Below the pieces are notes generated by a model that was not told the DNA's origin, ran no database searches, and was given only the letters and a program-made list of their open reading frames with translations. DNA of 8,230 bases from Nocardia sp. (GTDB lineage Bacteria; Actinomycetota; Actinomycetes; Mycobacteriales; Mycobacteriaceae): contig JABFXT010000680.1 in assembly GCA_013361595.1 (NCBI GenBank), forward strand, positions 1 to 8,230, read 5' to 3'. This document shows positions 1 to 7,211 of this stretch, piece after piece (the first letter of the stretch is position 1; every line of letters starts with the position of its first letter). The position numbers were made by a program, and so were the translations under genes.

Positions 1-129
1 GAGATACCCGCGGCCCGCGGCGTTCTCGGCACGCAGGAATTCGCCCATCTCCGCAATACGGTCGGCGACCGGATCCAGTGCTTTCGCCCAGCCCGGATCG
101 ATGATTTCCACGAGTGGTTTCGTGCCCAT
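1..129 (-). CDS. ung: Uracil-DNA glycosylase, N-terminal part (cut by window edge)
   Basis: Ung removes uracil from DNA as the first step of base excision repair in the cytoplasm. Only the first 43 codons are present; the rest lies beyond position 1. The visible protein starts [20 protein letters not shown] and continues to a segment reading [16 protein letters not shown]. This matches the N-terminal pattern of mycobacterial Ung (W-A-x-A-L-x-P-V-A-D, then FLRAE-x-AAGR-x-YL). The catalytic GQDPYP motif and the HPSPLS motif are outside the window, so activity cannot be judged. The ATG is 11 nt after the thiL stop with the same orientation, and a weak AGG lies about 10 nt upstream of it. It is therefore probably translated from a thiL–ung transcript, the arrangement also recalled from M. 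tuberculosis (Rv2977c–Rv2976c). The identification rests on a short stretch plus gene order. Confidence 0.85.
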   Translation of the reverse strand, partial: MGTKPLVEIIDPGWAKALDPVADRIAEMGEFLRAENAAGRGYL

Positions 130-140
130 GACCGCACAAC

Positions 141-1121
141 CTATCGTGAGTGGTCCGGTTTCGCCGAGTCCGTCCCGGAGAACGCTTCCCAGCCCTGCGG
201 ACCGCTGTACCGCGCACCGTCCACGGTCACGCCGCTACCAGCATCGATACCGCCGACAACGGTCCATCCCGGTGGCGGCACCGAACCGGCCGGCCATACC
301 CCGGCGAACACATGGTCCTCGCCCCCGGTCAGAATCCATTGCCGCGCATCGGCTTCCAGGAATCCGGCCAGTTCCTCCAGCGCGGGATCCCGCAGCGCCG
401 CCGAGCGCACATCCACAGCCACCCCGGACGATTCCGCCAGATGGCCGAGATCGGCGAGCAGGCCGTCGGAGATATCGGTGAGTGCCACCGGCGGGTGCGC
501 ACCGGTCACGGCGTCACGGACGAGGTCGTAGGGCGGACGCGGGGCACGATGCGCGGCGACGGCGGTTTCCACGCCCGGACCGGTGCTCGGATGTCCAGCC
601 GCCAGTACCGCGTATCCGGCCGCCGACCAGCCCGGACGCCCGGCGACGGCGAGAATTCCGCCCGGCCGTGCGCCGGACCGGGTCACCGAACTCTCGCCCA
701 GCGGATCACCGAACGCGGTCACCGAGACGACCCACTGCGGACTGCGCACGATATCCCCACCGGCGATCGATCCGCCCGCCCGCGCCGCCTCCGCCCAGAG
801 TCCGTCGGCGAACGCGGTCACGACCTCCACCGGGGTCCGGTCCGGTACACCCAGACCCACGACGTAACCGACCGGTTCGGCACCCATGGCATAGATATCG
901 GCGGCATTCTGGGCGATCGCCTTGCGACCCACATCCACCGGCGCCGACCAGTCCCACCGGAAATGCCGGTCCTCGATCAACATATCGGTGCTCACCGCGT
1001 AGCGACCGCGTGCCGCCGTCAGCACCGCCGCGTCGTCGCCGGGGCCCAGTTGAACGGCGGGCCCCTGCTCCCGGCCCGCGTTGATCCGTGCGATCAGCGC
1101 GAACTCGCCCAGTTCGCGCAC
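141..1121 (-). CDS. thiL: Thiamine-monophosphate kinase ThiL
   Basis: ThiL phosphorylates thiamine monophosphate with ATP to give thiamine diphosphate, the last step of cofactor synthesis. With the GTG start used here it has 326 residues. Family motifs in order: GEFALIARI (5–13), GPGDDAA (26–32, Mg-ATP binding), [11 protein letters not shown] (44–54), [17 protein letters not shown] (65–81), GGDIV (121–125), [11 protein letters not shown] (215–225) and TGGEDH (265–270). The N-terminal half is the AIRS/PurM-like ATP-binding domain and the C-terminal half its partner. The start is uncertain. The GTG at 1121 is the nearest canonical codon, but it has no Shine-Dalgarno at normal distance. A strong GAGGAAGG lies 7 nt before an in-frame ATC at 1139, which would give 332 residues. 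Another in-frame GTG at 1271 would add an unconvincing Gly/Arg-rich extension. It is followed at 11 nt by ung. Confidence 0.93.
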   Translation of the reverse strand: MRELGEFALIARINAGREQGPAVQLGPGDDAAVLTAARGRYAVSTDMLIEDRHFRWDWSAPVDVGRKAIAQNAADIYAMGAEPVGYVVGLGVPDRTPVEVVTAFADGLWAEAARAGGSIAGGDIVRSPQWVVSVTAFGDPLGESSVTRSGARPGGILAVAGRPGWSAAGYAVLAAGHPSTGPGVETAVAAHRAPRPPYDLVRDAVTGAHPPVALTDISDGLLADLGHLAESSGVAVDVRSAALRDPALEELAGFLEADARQWILTGGEDHVFAGVWPAGSVPPPGWTVVGGIDAGSGVTVDGARYSGPQGWEAFSGTDSAKPDHSR

Positions 1122-1146
1122 CGTCGGTCGTGTACCGATCGTGGGG

Positions 1147-1154
1147 CCTTCCTC
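1147..1154 (-). promoter_or_regulatory. Strong ribosome binding site for thiL (GAGGAAGG)
   Basis: Read on the minus strand, GAGGAAGG is a near-ideal match to the 16S anti-Shine-Dalgarno. It ends 7 nt before an in-frame ATC (1139–1137) and 25 nt before the first in-frame canonical start, GTG at 1121. There is no ATG, GTG or TTG in any frame at normal spacing. The site therefore argues that translation of thiL starts at a non-standard codon, although a chance purine run cannot be excluded. Confidence 0.55.
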
Positions 1155-1167
1155 ACTCGCTGTTGCC

Positions 1168-1188
1168 GGCGGCGGCTCGGCCGCCGCC
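1168..1188 (-). other. GC hairpin in the thiL leader
   Basis: GGCGGCGGC (1168–1176) and GCCGCCGCC (1180–1188) form a perfect 9-bp stem with a 3-nt loop. In the thiL transcript this hairpin ends 13 nt before the Shine-Dalgarno sequence. It is not followed by a U run, so it does not look like a terminator. It may affect ribosome access or mRNA stability, but GGC/GCC repeats of this kind also arise by chance in such GC-rich DNA. Confidence 0.35.
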
Positions 1189-1304
1189 CCGGGGAGCCCG
1201 GATCGCGGCCCGCGTCCACGAACGGGACGGCCACCTGCGCTACCCCGGGCTCCGCGGATCCCCGATCCCACGCACCCGGCCGGTACTCCGGCGCTCCTCG
1301 CACG

Positions 1305-1314
1305 ACGGTACCCT
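1305..1314. promoter_or_regulatory. Symmetric -10 element between thiL and the DUF3515 gene
   Basis: The sequence ACGGTACCCT fits ANNNTANNNT, two back-to-back -10 hexamers sharing a TA. TACCCT reads on the plus strand (toward the DUF3515 gene) and TACCGT on the minus strand (toward thiL). Expected transcript starts are near 1321 (plus, leader of about 69 nt) and near 1298 (minus, leader of about 160 nt). I see no convincing -35 on either side. The rest of the 250-nt gap (1140–1389) holds only the thiL leader hairpin, a long-range 9-bp inverted repeat (1193–1201 with 1245–1253) and ribosome binding sites. Confidence 0.35.
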
Positions 1315-1389
1315 GTGCCCGGTGACCAGGCGCGGTGGCCGGACCCTCGCGTCCGCGGTATCACCGCACCGACGAAAGGACCGCCGAGG

Positions 1390-1980
1390 ATGCCGGAGCC
1401 ATCGCCCGACCAGGAGATCGACACCCGGGGCGAGGACACCGAGCACACCGGATACCCGCCCGCGCTGATCGCGACCGCGGTGGCACTGCCGATCGCCCTG
1501 CTGATCGGGGTGGTGGTCGCGGCCGTCATCGCGCTGCGAGCCCCGATCGAACGCGAAGCCCTGGCACTGGGCCCGGTACCGGCACCCGCGGCGGACAGTC
1601 CCGCCTGCTCCGCTCTGCTCCCCGCGCTTCCCGCCGACCTCGGCGACTACACCCGCGCCACCCTGGTCGAACCCGCACCCCCGGCGACGACGGCGTGGCA
1701 GTTGCCCGACGGCGGCGATCCGATCGTCTTGCGCTGCGGGCTCGACCGGCCGCTGGAATTCAACCGGGCGTCCGCGTTACAGGTGGTCAACGGTGTGCAA
1801 TGGTTCGAAGTCCGCGACGATGCCGCCGCCACGGCCACCTGGTTCGCGGTGGATCGGGAAACCTATATCGCCCTCACGGTTCCGGACGGGTCCGGGCCGA
1901 CTCCCCTGCAAGCGGTATCGGACGCCGTCACCGCGCAACTTCCGGCACAGCCGATCGATCCGGGCGAACTCCCGAACTGA
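1390..1980 (+). CDS. DUF3515 family membrane-anchored protein, function unknown
   Basis: This 196-residue protein has a charged cytoplasmic N-terminus (1–22) and one hydrophobic segment (about 25–49, rich in Ala, Val and Leu). The rest (about 50–196) should lie outside the membrane. That part has a Pro/Ala-rich linker, then CSALLPALPADLGDY (73–87), an AWQLP…VLRCG block (102–117) and a VQWFEVRD stretch (136–143), which is the pattern of actinobacterial DUF3515 proteins (Rv2980 in M. tuberculosis, from memory). Cys73 and Cys116 are the only cysteines and could form a disulfide. The ATG at 1390 has AAAGGA 9 nt upstream. The reading frame stays open upstream to 1081, but that stretch overlaps thiL and is a shadow. 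The gene diverges from thiL and converges on ddlA with 21 nt between stops. The segment could instead be a signal peptide, but there is no clear cleavage site. Confidence 0.85.
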   Translation: MPEPSPDQEIDTRGEDTEHTGYPPALIATAVALPIALLIGVVVAAVIALRAPIEREALALGPVPAPAADSPACSALLPALPADLGDYTRATLVEPAPPATTAWQLPDGGDPIVLRCGLDRPLEFNRASALQVVNGVQWFEVRDDAAATATWFAVDRETYIALTVPDGSGPTPLQAVSDAVTAQLPAQPIDPGELPN

Positions 1981-2001
1981 GCCGGCCCGGCCCGAGGGCG
2001 C

Positions 2002-3117
2002 TCAGCGCAAACCGGTACCGCGCGCCAGCGCGGTTTCCACCAGCGCGGTCAGCAGTTCCCCGTAGCCGACGCCCGTTTCGCCCCACATCCGGGGATACAT
2101 CGAGATCGGGGTGAAACCGGGCATGGTGTTGATCTCGTTGATAACCGGACCGTCCTCGGTCACGAAGAAGTCGACCCGGGCCAGGCCCTGGCAGTCCAGG
2201 GCACGGAACGCGCGCACGGCGATCGCCCGCACCTGGTCGGAGATATCGTCGTCGAGTTTGGCCGGTACGTCGAATTCGCAGACATCGTCGAGGTATTTGG
2301 TGTCGAAATCGTAGAAGGCGGGCCCGGGCTGCTCACCGGCCTCGGCGTCGGCCAGATCCTCGGGCATCTTGATCTCGGCGAGCACACTGGCTTCCACCCG
2401 ACCGTCCGGGAATTCCAGGACACCGCATTCGACTTCGCGGCCCACGATGCCGGCTTCCACGATCACCTTGGGATCGTGGGCACGCGCCGCCGCGATCGCC
2501 TTGTCGAGGTCGGCCCAATCGGTGACCTTGGTGATACCGATCGACGAACCACCACGTGCGGGTTTCACGAAAACCGGCAGTCCGAGCCGCTCACGATCCG
2601 CGGGCGTCACGCCCGTGGTGCCCGGTCGCAGTACCACCTGCACACCGACGGGCAGACCGTCCGCGGCGAGCAGTTTCTTGGTGAATTCCTTGTCCATACC
2701 GGCCGCGCTCGCCAGCACTCCCGGCCCCACATACGGGATTCCGGCCAGTTCGAGCATGCCCTGGACGGTGCCGTCCTCGCCGAAGGCCCCGTGCAGCACC
2801 GGGAACACCACGTCGATGGCGTCGAGCGCGGTGTGCGGGTCGTCGAGCGCGACCAGGTTTGCGGCCCGGCTCGGATCCGCGGCCAGGATCAGTTCCGTAC
2901 CGCCACCGGTGACCGACGGCAGGGTGCGGTCGTGCCGGCTGAGTTCGGCCGCGTCGCCGCCGGCCAGCGTCCAGGTCCCTTCGGGCGTGATCCCGATCGG
3001 CACCGCCTCGAAACGTTCCGGGTCGAGGTTGCGCAGTACAGCACCCGCCGACACACACGACACCGTGTGCTCGTTGCTGCGTCCGCCGAAGACCACGGCC
3101 ACCCTGATCCGGTTCAT
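2002..3117 (-). CDS. ddlA: D-alanine–D-alanine ligase
   Basis: Ddl joins two D-alanines using ATP to make the dipeptide at the end of the peptidoglycan stem; it is a target of D-cycloserine. The 371 residues are normal for the actinobacterial enzyme. Motifs: [11 protein letters not shown] (10–20) in the N-terminal domain, [12 protein letters not shown] (109–120), [11 protein letters not shown] (140–150), the ATP-grasp lysine and glycine loop [11 protein letters not shown] (185–195), [10 protein letters not shown] (269–278), and the metal-binding residues Asp315 in RVDFF, Glu328 and Asn330 in [11 protein letters not shown]. The tyrosine after the lysine in DTKY (Tyr275) is kept; D-Ala-D-Lac ligases tend to change this region, so D-Ala-D-Ala is expected. 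It lies 55 nt downstream of gpsA on the same strand. No good Shine-Dalgarno precedes the ATG; a promoter placed for a leaderless mRNA is annotated separately. Confidence 0.97.
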   Translation of the reverse strand: MNRIRVAVVFGGRSNEHTVSCVSAGAVLRNLDPERFEAVPIGITPEGTWTLAGGDAAELSRHDRTLPSVTGGGTELILAADPSRAANLVALDDPHTALDAIDVVFPVLHGAFGEDGTVQGMLELAGIPYVGPGVLASAAGMDKEFTKKLLAADGLPVGVQVVLRPGTTGVTPADRERLGLPVFVKPARGGSSIGITKVTDWADLDKAIAAARAHDPKVIVEAGIVGREVECGVLEFPDGRVEASVLAEIKMPEDLADAEAGEQPGPAFYDFDTKYLDDVCEFDVPAKLDDDISDQVRAIAVRAFRALDCQGLARVDFFVTEDGPVINEINTMPGFTPISMYPRMWGETGVGYGELLTALVETALARGTGLR

Positions 3118-3123
3118 GTCCGA

Positions 3124-3150
3124 ACCGTACCCTGCCCGGGGCCCTGTCGA
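3124..3150 (-). promoter_or_regulatory. Candidate ddlA promoter (leaderless type)
   Basis: On the minus strand TCGACA (3150–3145) resembles a -35 element, and TACGGT (3129–3124) fits the actinobacterial -10 pattern TANNNT. The 15-nt spacer is shorter than the usual 17. The -10 ends 6 nt before the ddlA ATG, so the predicted start of transcription is the A of the ATG itself (3117). This would explain the missing ribosome binding site and give ddlA a transcript separate from gpsA. Confidence 0.4.
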
Positions 3151-3172
3151 CCGTGCCGGACCGCCGGTAGCG

Positions 3173-4168
3173 CTATTCGGGTTTTATCCGCCGGCCCAGG
3201 AGCTTCTCCAGCGCCGATTGCACCGCCAGCCCTTCGTGGCACACCTGGTGCACGGCCTCGGTGAGCGGCATCTCCACATTCTTCGCCGCGGCCAGCGCGC
3301 GTACCGACGTACACGATTTCACCCCTTCGGCGACCTGGCCGTGCGTGGCTTCCTGGGCCGCCTGCATGGAGCCACCGCTGCCGAGCACCTGGCCGAACGA
3401 CCGGTTCCGGGACAGCGGCGATGTGCAGGTCGCGATCAGATCGCCGATACCGGCGAGCCCGGCCAGGGTCACCGGTTCGGCGCCGAGCGCCACACCGAGC
3501 CGGATGATCTCGGCCAGCCCGCGCGTCATCAGCCCGGCCAGGGAGTTGTCGCCGAAACCCATACCCGAAGCGATTCCGCAGGCCAGGGCGATGACGTTCT
3601 TGCACGCGCCGCCGAGTTCGCAGCCGATCACATCGGTATTGGTGTAGGGCCGGAAGTATCCGGTGACGCACGCCTGCTGTACCGCGGCGGCCCGGTCGGC
3701 ATCGATACAGCCGATCACCGTGGCCGCGGGCTGCCCGGCGGCGATCTCCTTGGCCAGGTTGGGACCCGACAGCACCGCGATACGCTCCGGCGCGGCGCCG
3801 CTGACCTCGGCGATCACCTCGCTCATCCGTAGCAGCGTGCCGTTCTCGATCCCCTTGGCCAGGCTCAGCAGGGTCGCGTCCGGACCGATGGCCGGCGACC
3901 AGGCCTTCAGGTTCGCCCGCAGCGATTGCGACGGCACCGCGAGGACCACGATATCGGCGCCTTCCAGCGCCCGCGTGTAGTCGTCGGTGGCCGCCACCGG
4001 CGGCAACTGCACTCCGGGCAGGTAGTAGGGGTTGCGGTGATCGGTGGCCAGTGCCTCGGCGACCTCGGGCCGGCGGGCCCAGATCGTCACCTCGGTTCCC
4101 GCGTCCGCCAACACCTTCCCGAATGCCGTGCCCCACGATCCCGCACCCAGTACCGCCGCCCTCGTCAT
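3173..4168 (-). CDS. gpsA: NAD(P)H-dependent glycerol-3-phosphate dehydrogenase
   Basis: GpsA reduces dihydroxyacetone phosphate to sn-glycerol-3-phosphate, the backbone of membrane phospholipids. The 331-residue protein starts [17 protein letters not shown], where GAGSWG (8–13) is the dinucleotide-binding loop of the Rossmann fold. Further motifs: SLAKGIE (102–108), [10 protein letters not shown] (134–143), [13 protein letters not shown] (186–198) with the catalytic Lys190, [14 protein letters not shown] (237–250) and SRNRSFG (253–259). The end, LLGRRIKPE, is almost the same as the mycobacterial GpsA2 end I recall. The frame is open far upstream, but the Rossmann strand begins right after the ATG at 4168 and the extension would be antisense to the next gene, so this start is secure. 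It is divergent from the guanylyltransferase gene (30-nt gap) and upstream of ddlA, linking lipid and wall precursor genes. No clear Shine-Dalgarno is visible. Confidence 0.97.
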   Translation of the reverse strand: MTRAAVLGAGSWGTAFGKVLADAGTEVTIWARRPEVAEALATDHRNPYYLPGVQLPPVAATDDYTRALEGADIVVLAVPSQSLRANLKAWSPAIGPDATLLSLAKGIENGTLLRMSEVIAEVSGAAPERIAVLSGPNLAKEIAAGQPAATVIGCIDADRAAAVQQACVTGYFRPYTNTDVIGCELGGACKNVIALACGIASGMGFGDNSLAGLMTRGLAEIIRLGVALGAEPVTLAGLAGIGDLIATCTSPLSRNRSFGQVLGSGGSMQAAQEATHGQVAEGVKSCTSVRALAAAKNVEMPLTEAVHQVCHEGLAVQSALEKLLGRRIKPE

Positions 4169-4198
4169 CAGCCCAATATGCCATGACAGGATGGGTGC

Positions 4199-4885
4199 AT
4201 GTGCCCGCACACCGTGCACGCCGTCATCGCGGTGAAAACCCTGGAAAGTGCCAAGAGCCGGCTGGCCGGAGTCCTGGCCCCGCCCCTGCGGTCGCGGTTG
4301 GTGCTGGCCATGCTGACCGATACCCTGCGCGCGGCCGGGGCGGCGCCGGAGATCGCCTCGATCACGGTGGTCACTCCCGATCCCGCGGTCTCGCGGGCGG
4401 CCCGCGCGCTCGGTGCCGCGATCCATCCCGAACCCCGGGGCATCGGCACCGATCCCGACGGCCTCAACACCGCTCTGTCCGCCGCCGCGACCGCCCTGCG
4501 GAGCCGGCACGGCGAGGTGGGTCTGCTGGCACTCCAGGCGGATCTGCCCGCCCTGCGCACCGCGGAGCTGTCCGCGGTGCTGGCGACCGCGCCCGCCGGC
4601 ACCCGCGCCTTCGTCGCCGACCACGCCGGTACCGGTACCGCGGCACTGCTGGCGCCGCCCGGTAGCGGCCTGCGGCCCCGGTTCGGACGGGATTCCGCAC
4701 ACCACCACCACGGCGACGGTGCCGTCCGGTTGCGCGGAGACTGGCCGGGGTTGCGCCACGATGTCGATACGGCCGACGATCTCGCGGCCGTGCAGGCGCT
4801 CGGCGCGGGTCCCGATACCGCGGCGCTGCTGGACGAACTCGGTTGGCCGCATCGTGTCCGGGAACCCGTCACCCAGGTGTGCTGA
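4199..4885 (+). CDS. fbiD: F420 biosynthesis guanylyltransferase (FbiD/CofC family)
   Basis: This enzyme joins GTP to a phosphorylated three-carbon acid as an early step of coenzyme F420 synthesis. In mycobacteria the reported substrate is phosphoenolpyruvate (FbiD); in archaea it is 2-phospholactate (CofC). The substrate here cannot be read from the sequence. Of 228 residues, the conserved blocks are [13 protein letters not shown] (11–23), the nucleotide-binding start of the fold; LNTAL (89–93); LQADLPAL (112–119), with the metal-binding Asp; [11 protein letters not shown] (138–148); RFGRDS (161–166); and [11 protein letters not shown] (185–195). A run of four histidines (168–171) follows RFGRDSA. 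The C-terminal tail after residue 200 is variable. The ATG at 4199 has ACAGG 8 nt upstream; a GTG five codons later is a weaker alternative. It is 30 nt from divergent gpsA and 136 nt before ppk1, as in the M. tuberculosis Rv2982c–Rv2984 order recalled. Confidence 0.92.
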   Translation: MCPHTVHAVIAVKTLESAKSRLAGVLAPPLRSRLVLAMLTDTLRAAGAAPEIASITVVTPDPAVSRAARALGAAIHPEPRGIGTDPDGLNTALSAAATALRSRHGEVGLLALQADLPALRTAELSAVLATAPAGTRAFVADHAGTGTAALLAPPGSGLRPRFGRDSAHHHHGDGAVRLRGDWPGLRHDVDTADDLAAVQALGAGPDTAALLDELGWPHRVREPVTQVC

Positions 4886-5021
4886 CCCGGGCGGCCTCTT
4901 CGCCGCGGCGGCACCCGGCGGGTGGACGGACGGCGCGAGCTGGACCAACCAGCGGCCGCCAGCACGTGAACGCGAGATAACAGTCATCTACGGCATATGC
5001 ACGGTGACCGCTCGGTAGGGA

Positions 5022-7211
5022 ATGATCGTAGGCGTGAGCGATACGGAAACCATCAAGCAGCAACAGGTGCTCCCGACCCCGCCTCCGGCCGCCACCCAGG
5101 TTCCGGCCGGCGGGAACACCCCACGTTTGCCGGCCGATCGCTACCTGAACCGCGAGTTGAGCTGGCTCGATTTCAACGCCCGCGTGCTGGCCCTGGCCGA
5201 GGACAGTTCGCTGCCGTTGCTGGAACGCGCCAAATTCCTGGCGATCTTCGCCTCGAACCTCGACGAGTTCTACATGGTCCGCGTCGCCGGTCTCAAACGC
5301 CGCGCCGAAACCGGGCTTTCGGTCCGATCCGCCGACGGCCGGTCGCCGAACGAGCAACTGGCGCTCATCGCGGCCCGCAGTCAGGATCTCGCGGTCCGCC
5401 ATGCCGAGGTCTTCCTCACCGAAGTGCTGCCCGCGCTCACCGAAGAGGGTATCGAGATCATCGATTGGGCCGATCTCGACGATGCGGAACGGGAACGCCT
5501 GTCGGCGCATTTCCAGGAACAGGTCTTTCCCGTCCTCACACCGCTGGCCGTGGATCCGGCCCACCCGTTCCCCTATATCAGCGGTCTGAGCCTGAACCTC
5601 GCGGTCACCGTGCAGGACGAGAGCACCGGCGGCGAACATTTCGCGCGGGTGAAGGTTCCCGACAATGTGGATCGTTTCGTCCGGGTACGTCGCCCGGGGC
5701 CCGGCGGCGGCGGGATCGCCGCCTTCCTGCCGATGGAAGCGCTCATCGCGGCGCATCTGGAGCATCTGTTCCCCGGCATGACCGTGGTGGAGCACCATTC
5801 GTTCCGGATCACCCGTAATGCCGATTTCGAGGTCGACGAGGACCGCGACGAGGATCTGCTGCAGGCGCTGGAACGCGAACTCGCGCGCCGCCGCTTCGGC
5901 TCCCCGGTCCGGCTCGAGGTCTCCGACGATATGACCGAGCACATGCTGGATCTGCTGTTGCGTGAGCTCGAGGTCGATCCGGCCGATGTCATCCAGGTCC
6001 CGGGCCTGCTGGATCTGTCGTGCCTGTGGCAGGTGTACGGGGTCGACCGGCCGAACCTCAAGGACGCCCCCTACGTTCCGGCCACGCCGCCCGCGTTCGG
6101 CGAACGCGAGACGCCGCGCAATGTGTTCCAGGCGCTGCGCGAGGGCGATGTGCTGGTGCACCACCCCTATGATTCGTTCTCCACCAGCGTGCAGCGGTTC
6201 ATCGAACAGGCCGCCGCCGATCCACAGGTGCTGGCCATCAAACAGACCCTGTACCGGACTTCCGGCGATTCCCCGATCGTGAACGCGCTCATCGATGCCG
6301 CCGAGGCGGGCAAACAGGTGGTGGCGCTGGTGGAGATCAAGGCGCGCTTCGACGAGCAGGCGAACATCAAATGGGCGCGCACCCTGGAGCAGGCGGGCGT
6401 GCACGTGGTCTACGGCCTGGTCGGGCTGAAAACCCACTGCAAGACCTGCCTGGTGGTGCGGCGCGAGGGTTCGACCATCCGGCGTTACTGCCATATCGGC
6501 ACCGGCAACTACAACCCGAAAACCGCTCGTCTGTACGAAGATGTCGGATTACTCACCGCGGCACCCGAAATAGGCGCCGACCTCACCGACCTGTTCAATT
6601 CGCTGACCGGCTATTCGCGTAAATCCGACTACCGCAATCTGCTGGTGGCGCCGAACGGTATCCGGGCGGGAATCATCGCCCGGATCGAACAGGAGATCGA
6701 ACTGGCCCGGACGGGCGCCGAGGCCGGGATCCGGTTGAAGGCCAATGCCCTGGTCGACGAACAGATCATCGATGCGCTCTACCGCGCCTCTCAGGCCGGG
6801 GTGCCGGTGCGGATCGTGGTGCGCAGTATCTGCGGGCTGCGCGCCGGGGTGCCCGGTATGAGCGAGAACATCGAGGTGCGGTCGATTCTGGGCCGCGTCC
6901 TGGAGCATTCCCGGATCCTCAACTTCCGCGGCCAGGACGAGTTCTGGATCGGCAGCGCCGATATGATGCATCGCAATCTGGATCGCCGGGTGGAGGTCAT
7001 GGCCCAGGTGAAGGATCCGAAGCTGTGCGAACGGCTGGACGAGATACTCGAATCCGCGCTGCATCCGATGACGCGTTGCTGGGTCCTCGACTCCGACGGT
7101 AACTGGAAATCGAGTCCCGACCGGGCGGGGACCGGCCCCGACGGGGACGGTATCGAAGTGCGCGATCATCAGGTGGCGCTCATGCGACTACGCCGTCCGG
7201 ACCAGCAGTGA
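5022..7211 (+). CDS. ppk1: Polyphosphate kinase 1
   Basis: Ppk1 makes inorganic polyphosphate from ATP, reversibly, and in mycobacteria polyphosphate feeds stress signalling. The 729-residue protein has a Pro/Ala-rich disordered start (about 1–37), then the N-terminal domain beginning [18 protein letters not shown] (39–56), the head domain, and two phospholipase-D-like C-terminal domains. Key segments: [15 protein letters not shown] (78–92), [15 protein letters not shown] (380–394), [15 protein letters not shown] (438–452), HIGTGNYN (491–498), whose His491 matches the autophosphorylated histidine (His435 in E. coli), and LEHSRI (627–632), with the second conserved His629. The start is ambiguous. 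The ATG at 5022 directly abuts AGGGA with no spacer, while the in-frame GTG at 5034 (start VSDTETI) has the same AGGGA 12 nt upstream. The longer form is given. The stop overlaps the start of mutT1 by 4 nt. The 136 nt upstream contain no clear TANNNT, so transcription may come from the fbiD promoter. Confidence 0.97.
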   Translation: MIVGVSDTETIKQQQVLPTPPPAATQVPAGGNTPRLPADRYLNRELSWLDFNARVLALAEDSSLPLLERAKFLAIFASNLDEFYMVRVAGLKRRAETGLSVRSADGRSPNEQLALIAARSQDLAVRHAEVFLTEVLPALTEEGIEIIDWADLDDAERERLSAHFQEQVFPVLTPLAVDPAHPFPYISGLSLNLAVTVQDESTGGEHFARVKVPDNVDRFVRVRRPGPGGGGIAAFLPMEALIAAHLEHLFPGMTVVEHHSFRITRNADFEVDEDRDEDLLQALERELARRRFGSPVRLEVSDDMTEHMLDLLLRELEVDPADVIQVPGLLDLSCLWQVYGVDRPNLKDAPYVPATPPAFGERETPRNVFQALREGDVLVHHPYDSFSTSVQRFIEQAAADPQVLAIKQTLYRTSGDSPIVNALIDAAEAGKQVVALVEIKARFDEQANIKWARTLEQAGVHVVYGLVGLKTHCKTCLVVRREGSTIRRYCHIGTGNYNPKTARLYEDVGLLTAAPEIGADLTDLFNSLTGYSRKSDYRNLLVAPNGIRAGIIARIEQEIELARTGAEAGIRLKANALVDEQIIDALYRASQAGVPVRIVVRSICGLRAGVPGMSENIEVRSILGRVLEHSRILNFRGQDEFWIGSADMMHRNLDRRVEVMAQVKDPKLCERLDEILESALHPMTRCWVLDSDGNWKSSPDRAGTGPDGDGIEVRDHQVALMRLRRPDQQ

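Noticed and set aside
1140..1300. TPP riboswitch in the thiL leader
   Set aside because: Neither the CTGAGA core nor the ACCTGATCTGG-type helix motifs are present on the minus strand.
150..1325. Long plus-strand frame of 391 codons opposite thiL
   Set aside because: It is antisense to a clear ThiL coding frame, its protein is Arg/Pro/Gly-rich without any family motif, and such frames are expected in GC-rich codon-biased DNA.
2018..2036. Hairpin CCGCGC/GCGCGG with TTT at the DUF3515–ddlA convergence
   Set aside because: The 6-bp stem lies wholly inside the last codons of ddlA and is short; it could weakly stop transcription from the DUF3515 side but is not distinguishable from GC-rich background.
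2369..3832. Plus-strand frame of 487 codons across ddlA and gpsA
   Set aside because: It runs antisense through two well-supported enzymes and the gap between them; no motif or ribosome binding site supports it.
4169..4987. N-terminal extension of GpsA to 604 residues
   Set aside because: The extension is antisense to the fbiD gene, and the Rossmann fold of GpsA begins normally at the ATG at 4168.
4886..5021. Small gene or RNA in the gap before ppk1
   Set aside because: No frame with a ribosome binding site and no RNA-like structure stands out; no TANNNT -10 is present on the plus strand either.
4869..6494. Minus-strand frame of 541 codons opposite ppk1
   Set aside because: It is the codon-position shadow of Ppk1, extending from the frame upstream; the translation shows no known domain.
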